Shown here piece by piece: positions 57,892-64,000 of a stretch of 64,000 nucleotides of DNA. Numbering within the stretch: the stretch's first letter is position 1; each line of letters opens with the position of its first letter. The notes beneath the pieces were generated by a model. The model was not told the origin of the DNA. It did no database searches and saw only the letters and a program-made list of their open reading frames with translations. This DNA is from Aplectana chamaeleonis. Its lineage: Eukaryota; Nematoda; Chromadorea; Rhabditida; Cosmocercidae. The stretch covers positions 1,260,001 through 1,324,000 of the forward strand of contig JAPDOI010000170.1 in NCBI GenBank assembly GCA_029168955.1, written 5' to 3'. The position numbers and the translations under genes are program-made.

Positions 57892-59398
57892 CAGTGCGTA
57901 TCATAGTTATAGCCACACACTCAAAGCTCTGACATCAATGTCCACGCTACCCTTCGTAAGCGGCATTGTTACCATTGTCTCCGCGTGCCCGAAAACCTTT
58001 GTTCACAAAATGTTACCGAAATCGTCAAGAAATAAGATTTGTTTTGTATATAATTTTTAAAGTCTGCATCATAATTATAGCAACATTTTCAAAATTCAAT
58101 CGCTATTCTTATTCTTATTCGGGAATACTAACTTGTAACGTCTTTTCAATAGTCTAACGGTCCGCCTTGTTTAGAAACTATCTTAAAAACTCGCTTTAGC
58201 ATAGAGTTCGGCAGTCGGCCAAGCACTTCCACGTCCAAGTTGCTCCAAGCAACGATTACAGCTCCCTCGAGGTGTTCCAGTTAGTCGTTCGTCCTACCTC
58301 CACTATAAATATGGCGAATCAGGATTCCTCGAACGTTTTGCATTGAGATAACATAAGGCGAGCAGGCCGGCCAGGCCATAACGGAGAGTCAGCGCTGCTC
58401 AAACCAAGTCCTAGTTGAGCGACTCGTGTGGATGTAGGCATCGCCTTACTGGAAGGTGAGATCATTTTGCTGGAACCGAGCAAGAAACGGTAACAGTCCT
58501 GTTCACAATACTTCCTGGTACTCCGCAAAGTTCGTTTTGGAGGAATCGAAGGCTATCCGGAGCACACCGTCGGCATCGAAGCCACACCATACCGTAAGAC
58601 TGCCTTCACCGAAATTCCGCTTGGCAAATAACAGCGGCCCCTTGCGGAAATCAGGCTAGTGTGCGTATCCGTCAGGTCCATCCAACTTGAAATTTTTCCT
58701 GTCTCAGAGAGGACCCCCTGAACACAATGTTTATCCAGATGAAGCTTGAGAACAAGTTGTGCTCATCTTAGACCAGTCAGTCGCCATGTTCCTCTCGGCG
58801 CACTGAAGCCGTGCGGCCTTAGGCGGTGCTGTGGGGTGCGGTACTGGACGCATACGAGAATGCTCTATAATAGGGTTGTAACTGATCGCCCTCCATACGG
58901 TCTTTCTGGATACCGACGTAAAAAGTTCGGCTCGGACCTGATTGACCTACATGGTCGAGTTGGACATGAGCCGTACTACTCGACGTTCCTCTGCTGTGAA
59001 ATGACGATGGTATTGCTCCGCTATTCTCCTGATATTCAGACTAGCCTTGTCCAGGGCAATAATCTGAGCATTTTTGACCTCAACGAGAACGGATCCGTTT
59101 GCCATCATAGAAATACGTTGACATTGCATACCTCCATCCATATCATATTCGAAACGGAAAATGTTTTAAGAAATGAGCAAGGGAGCATTTCCAATAGAAA
59201 GTGTTGCTATAATTATGATACAGACTTTAAAAGTTATATACACAATAGATCTCATTTCTTGACGGTTTCCGGTGAAATTCTCCCAACAAAGGTTTGCGGG
59301 CACGCGGAGTTGAATAGTGACAGTGCCGGTTGATGGAAGTTTGCGTGAACATTGATATCAGAGCTTCGAATGTGTTGCTATAATTATGATACGCACTT
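57892..59398 (-). mobile_element. Tc3-like transposon, 1.5 kb, about 200 bp TIRs
   Basis: It starts CAGTGCGTATCATAG and ends CGCACTT between TA dinucleotides (57890-57891, 59399-59400). Each terminus carries the site 'tatcatagttatagccac' or a close variant twice in the same orientation about 175 bp apart: left at about 57898 and 58068, right in inverse at about 59205 and 59372. Tc3 of C. elegans is known to have long termini with two transposase sites, and this layout is the same. The intervening sequences ('ccgaaaacctttgttc', 'gtcaagaaataagat') are also inverted copies. Confidence 0.88.
58160..59112 (-). pseudogene. Tc3-like transposase pseudogene
   Basis: - strand pieces in order: NAQIIALDKASLNIRRIAEQ (N-terminal helix-turn-helix), RRVVRLMSNSTM, VNQVRAELFTSVSRKTVWRA, ERNMATDWSK, NFKLDGPDGYAH, GSLTVWCGFDADGVLRIAFD, LLPFLARFQQNDLTF, VMAWPARSP and GILIRHIYSGGRTTN. 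This is the order of Tc1/Tc3 transposases. The first catalytic Asp region (SDE..F in the family) and the second (QDN) are both altered. Several stops and frameshifts interrupt the frame. It lies centrally in the element and reads on the - strand. Confidence 0.87.
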
Positions 59399-59747
59399 TA
59401 TGCGAGTACCAGGAGGAACAAACAGACAAGACCAGTGCAGGCATTTAACGATTCAAGAAATTCAGTACATGGGGTTTTTCCCAGTAATGAACGCTCTCTG
59501 AAGGAAGTCTTAACGACTCATTCGCTAGGAAAAGCGTTGCTATGAAAAGGAAGAAACAGCTGGGAAATGGGTCGCTGTGCACGCACAACGCACACAACTC
59601 CACGAACAGTTGTACCCGTTAGGTCTGCAGTCTGCAAAACTTTACTGATTGCAGTTACACTTTAATGTGTGTAGATACAAAATTTGCAAGAGTGTATTGT
59701 GATCAAAATGCAGCTGGCGACGATCACGAGCCTGTCGAGTGTTCTTC
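59399..59747. other. Intergenic, no gene recognised
   Basis: Nothing recognisable. Confidence 0.4.
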
Positions 59748-59942
59748 TTAAAGGCAGTGTTCACGATAAAAATCGTTTTTCTGTTTTTCCGCTTTTCTTG
59801 AAAACGGGCCCATGCTGATTCTGATGATGTCTCTGAAATTGTACAAGAACTTCTGGGAACGGAGTTATGGTCCCTCAGAAATTGAGCTAAGGAAACATGG
59901 TGGACGAGTTGCCCGAGGCTTGTAACTTCCGTCTTTTACAGC
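59748..59942. repeat. TTAA-type MITE, subfamily A1, truncated
   Basis: The left half only, opening TTAAAGGCAGTGTTCACGAT. The A1 sequence stops at 'cgtcttttacagcc' and its right half is not found downstream. Confidence 0.8.
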
Positions 59943-60119
59943 CAAATTCTCAGAACTTTTTACTCAAGTTAAAAACTAACTAAAACGCCTCGAACAATTA
60001 TAAAACAATCTATCTAGACACGCTCAACTATAAGTTCACTTATTTGATTCAAACTTAATTTGTTTGCGGGGGTTTTGCTCATAGACATCTAATGTGCGAA
60101 CAAAGGGTTACAAGCCGCT

Positions 60120-61962
60120 AATGCGCGTTCTTCAATTGGAATACAAAAATATTTACGAATTTCTAGGAAGCTCAAACGTGAACTAGCGATTTTGAACCTC
60201 AAGTATGAAGAAAAGATAGCCAACTCTGTTATTCCAAAAACTTTTTACAGTTTCATCATTAAAAAGATCAGCCACGCAAATCGGATCGGTACCATTCTTA
60301 ATGCCAGTGGACAGCCTTGTGCTTCTGAGGTGGAGAAGGCTGGAGCGCCTTTGCGTCATTTTTCAAATCTGTGTACAAAGATCGAAAAAATAACAACAAC
60401 AGTCAACTTTCCTACACATCTGACAAATTAGATTTCTTGGAAGTTAACAGTGAATTTGTATACAGAACATTGCTTAAATTGCCACTATGCCACTCAACTT
60501 CGTCAGACGGAATCCCATACATATTTCTCAAGAAGGCGGCGTTGGGGCTTACTCCCATACTGACCCTTTTATTTGACTGGTTCCTTCTTCACGGAGAAGT
60601 GCCTTCATTATGGCGTACAAGTTTTGTTAGACCAGTTTTCAAAAAAAGGAATCAAAACAAATTTAAGGAATTACAGATCCATTTGTCTTACCTCTTCCAC
60701 TAGCTAAGTCTTTGAGAGAATAATTTGCAAACAGCTCTATGCCTACCTTCATACAAACTCTCTTTTTACAGATTCTCAACACGGTTTTCTACAAAAAAAA
60801 ATCCACCCTGACGGCCCTAATGTCGACCATTCCATCGTGGCAAAGAACACTTGATTTAGATGGTTAGCTGAGCGCATGTTACATAGACTACACTAAAGCC
60901 TTTGATTCTATCTCCCTTGATCTGCTTTATATTAAACTGTGAGCATACGGGCTAAATGGGTGCCTGTTGAAGTTTTTACAGTTATTCTTAAACGGGCGAA
61001 CTCAGAAAGTCTTGGTTAACGGTGCCTTTTCGGACAGCTATCTCACGCCTAGTGGTGTCCCTCAGGGTACCTGTATCGGACCGCTAATGTTTTTAATCTA
61101 TATCAACGACATTCCCAGCTACTTTCCCCCGCAAGTTCATTCCTCCATATGCGCAGATGACACCAAACTGTTTTCGATCAATGATGTTACTGCCCTCCAA
61201 CAAGAATTAGTCGCGGTTCTAACTTGGTCCACCGAACGGCAGCTGGAAATTTCTGGAGAAAAAACTTCGGTGATGTGTACTGGTCGCAAACATCCGCAAA
61301 ACTGTATATTTGTTCTAGGTGATTATCAATTGAGTGTCAGCAACTCTGTGCGAGACCTTGGCATCGAGTACTCCGACCGCCTTTTCTTTGAGGATTACAT
61401 CGAGAAGGTTACAAGAGCTGCACAAGCCAAATCCAATCACACTTTTCGTGCTTTCAGGACAAAAACATTAAACTTCTTTTCAAGCTTTTCGAAACCTACG
61501 TTAGACCGATTCCTGAATACTATACTCCTTTATGGTCACCTTCACAAAAACAGTACATTGACAAAGTCGAGAATGTCCAGAACAGATTCACGAGACAAAT
61601 ATTTGCAAGGAATGTTTTTTTTTTGCCTAAACTATCGAGAAAGATTGGCTCGCCTTGGATGCAGTTCGCTGCAGCTGAGGCGGGTCATCTACGATCAAAA
61701 TTTCATCTTTAAGCTCATTATGGGCGATCATTGTATCGACAGGAATGAGATCATAAATTTTTCCAACTTCAACGACAGAAATAGAGGTCATAATATCAGA
61801 ATTTTCACTGGAGTCGTTCATAATCAGCAATTTCTTGAATTCTTTTTGGTGCGGTCGGCTAGAGGTTGGAACGAGCTGCCAGTGGAACTTCTAATGTCAT
61901 CGTCTCCCGGAAGCTTCAACCGAGGGTTAGAAGCTTATCTCAAAAAGATGGGTTTCTTCTAA
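60120..61962 (+). pseudogene. Non-LTR retrotransposon reverse transcriptase (CR1/Jockey-like)
   Basis: The pieces run in order over shifted frames. The pre-RT linker reads KYEEKIANSVIPKTFYSFII (60190-60260). RT fingers: SDGIPYIFLKKAA, FLLHGEVPSLWRTSFVRPVF (60500-60650). Motif A: CYIDYTKAFDSISLDLL (near 60875-60930). A long intact frame 60967-61962 follows, with motif B SGVPQGTCIGPLMFLIYIND and motif C as CADDTK in place of the usual F/YADD. The C-terminal SARGWNELPVELL matches the tail of CR1/Jockey-group proteins. RT copies the element's RNA at a nicked target. The upstream endonuclease is missing. At least three frameshifts and a few stops lie before 60967, so the copy is 5'-truncated and dead. 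Confidence 0.92.
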
Positions 61963-63560
61963 CGTCAAGCTTTTAATTCCGTCTTCTCATTTAACACCGC
62001 TACTTTTCAGACCCTCCCGCTTCATCTCGTCTAATTCTCATTTTGATTACGATTAATGCTCTATATGTAATTCCTAAACCTCGTCTTGTTACATATTTGT
62101 CTATATTCCTAAATATCATCTTTTTATATATTTGTCTATATCTCTGATCCATTCTTGTTATGTACTCATATAACATCGTCATACAAGCTATGTCACAAAA
62201 CTGATAATGTTTTTTGTCTCTACAAATTCATCTCGCTTCTATCTACTCGCTATTCAGTTAGTCGGTAGTTTCACGGATAGCTAATACTCACAATATTTTA
62301 TATCGCTGATATTCCCCACCGAAAGCTGCAGACACGCGGGTCTTGGTGTTATTGGCGGGCCTACGAAGTTGGTACCCGGAGCCGTTTATTACCTTACTCG
62401 GCTCGCAGTGTTGGCCTCCCACTGCCCTTTGCCACCATGCGCTCCCACTCCACCCAACCCGTTTAACTAGTCCTAATCCGTCGCCTTGATATCGTGTATA
62501 ATATTAACTTCTCATCTGCATGAATCGGTGTGAGAATTAGTGTGAACTCTCTAACTCTCCAATATCGGTGTATCTTTGCAAATCCGATAACTGAATCGTT
62601 TTTATAACCCAGTAACCGATAAACGTAATATTATTAAAAGGGGCGACGGACTAGTAATCATCAATATATCTTGAGTACGGACAACTAACGAGGAGAAACA
62701 ACAGAGGAGAAATCACGAACAACTAACGCTTGACTATGCATCGACTCGCTACGCGGACTTCTTAAAATCAACATACTGCACAACTCAACTCCTACGATGA
62801 CATGAATATGCTACGGACAACGAAGCTACTACTCCAGATTCATAAACAGATGGGCTTCATTTTCATTTCGACGTCTCACCTGTACGGTTGATCTACAACT
62901 CATCTGCGAATCACTGTGAGTTGATTCCTATTGCCGCCATCAATTTTGTACATAGTTTTGTCTGACGCAGATTTCGTCCATGCGGTATTCAACGATAATT
63001 TTTTTCTTCGCAAGTTTCGCATACAGCGAAGAAGAATTGGAGGGGCTGTACCAACGATGTTGAAGATTTCGTTGTGAGTACACCCTGAGTATTTTTTCTT
63101 GTTCTTAATTTGAGGGTATCTGAATTTAGAGAATGAAGCAAATGTACAGCCCAAATTTTCGCAAGATTGGGCTTTGCGGAGTCTTAGGGGCTCACAAAGC
63201 GCCGCATCGCGTGAGCTTACTTCAAAGCTGTCCGTTTTAAATTTCGAAGTCATTTTTGAGTTTCTCTGAACGAGCCGAATATAATAGTCTTTTAAAATAA
63301 TAATTCAATTTCAGAACTTAATCGAAATTTGAATATTTTCACCTTTAAATCCCTCGACATGAACTGATCAGGGGTGCGTTCCAAGATTGATTCCACAACT
63401 TCGTGGGAGGACAAATAGCCTTTCCATGGACAAACTTGCTCTCCATGGCTACGAATTATAACTGCGAACTGCTCCCAAGCGGCCGTGGCTACGTTTCCAT
63501 GGAAGCGTTTTGCCATAGGAAAGTTCTTGGAATGCACCCCTGACGGGCATGAAGTAGGCG
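61963..63560. other. 3' flank of the retrotransposon and intergenic DNA
   Basis: The first few hundred bases are T-rich with repeated 'atatttgtctatat', probably the element's 3' UTR; no poly-A or microsatellite tail is clear. Further on, 63115-63285 is a diverged inverse piece of family G. No gene is recognised. Confidence 0.45.
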
Positions 63561-63714
63561 AAAAATACCGAGCGGTGCCGGTTGCTACAAGGCCATTAAT
63601 TGTAGGAAACTTTCATCTGAGTTTGAGTCGGCCGGTCTAAAGTCGGTCTGACATAAACCTGCAACTGATATGATCCTTTCATTCCCCTGTGGCAAACGGC
63701 ACCGCTCGGTATTT
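63561..63714. repeat. Small inverted-end element
   Basis: 'aaataccgagcggtgccg' at 63562 and the inverse 'cggcaccgctcggtattt' ending near 63714. No coding content. Confidence 0.85.
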
Positions 63715-64000
63715 GAGTTTACTCCTCAAAAAGGGAAGTGTTTAGAGTGGTAACGCATCTGCGAAAACGGCTGGTATCGTTAGTATCTCTGGTGGCTCAA
63801 TAGTAGAAATGCGCAGTGTCCCGCCCCGATCTGCAGGTTCGAACAAGTTATGAGAATTTTTCAAGCTGGGCTGAAATGCCAGCGTACCAAGCAATTTTTT
63901 TGGGAGTTTCAGAAAATTTTCTAGGGTTTTGCTCAAAACTTGTTTGTAGGGGTGATCTAGGGTGGTGAACACTAATCTGGTGTCCATTTGTCGAAATTCA

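Noticed and set aside
58746..59333. A 195-codon open frame on the + strand, one of the longest in the window
   Set aside because: It lies antisense to the Tc3-like transposase remnant and runs into the terminus of that element. It is a shadow frame.

Overview
The window is eukaryotic. Coding exons are split by very short introns (59, 62 and 66 bp in one gene; 59, 61, 62 and 65 bp in another) with T-rich ...TTTCAG-type acceptors. There is no operon of long open frames, and the transposons are of animal type (mariner, Tc3-like, hAT-like, Penelope-like, non-LTR). Together this points to a nematode, probably from the Caenorhabditis/strongylid side; the species cannot be read from the sequence.

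Two host genes can be reconstructed, lying tail to tail. (1) A SIX-class homeobox gene on the + strand, 13205-21104: six exons in consistent phase, 218 codons, a full SIX domain followed by a SIX homeodomain, closest by eye to the Six4/5 type. Its 2.5 kb and 4.6 kb introns are filled with mobile DNA. (2) An annexin gene on the - strand, about 25547 down to 22275 or beyond: seven exon blocks give 265 codons across three and a half annexin repeats, with weakened calcium loops. Isolated exon-like pieces on the - strand (33907-34149, 40990-41117, 45668-45733) may belong to other genes but are not recognised.

The rest is mostly transposon-derived. 1-13 kb: MITEs and foldback elements. 16.6-20.4 kb: GC-rich palindromes, a solo Tc3-like terminus, a dead mariner and a foldback, all inside one SIX intron. 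27.1-30.8 kb: a hAT-like element carrying five nested insertions. 30.9-32.9 kb: a second hAT-like element with a different terminal word repeat. 35.3-36.3 kb: a Penelope-like GIY-YIG end. 36.8-39.4 kb: a MITE split by a second copy of the first hAT-like element. 41.9-50.2 kb: MITE chains ending in a large palindrome. 52.8-56.5 kb: more MITEs. 57.9-59.4 kb: a Tc3-like transposon with about 200 bp termini. 60.1-62.0 kb: a broken non-LTR reverse transcriptase.

Two themes stand out. First, four MITE families all begin TTAAAGGCA and insert into one another's TTAA ends, giving bead-like chains and nested copies. Second, several elements with hAT-like CAGGG..TGTGCG ends, and several foldback elements, are filled with arrays of a single short word that differs from family to family (CGAAAAACCG, CGGCAA, GGAAACGG, TCGAG/ATTCG, ATCCGA, GCAGCGAT, CGCGACAG, GCTACC). 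I could not name the second group as a known element type.
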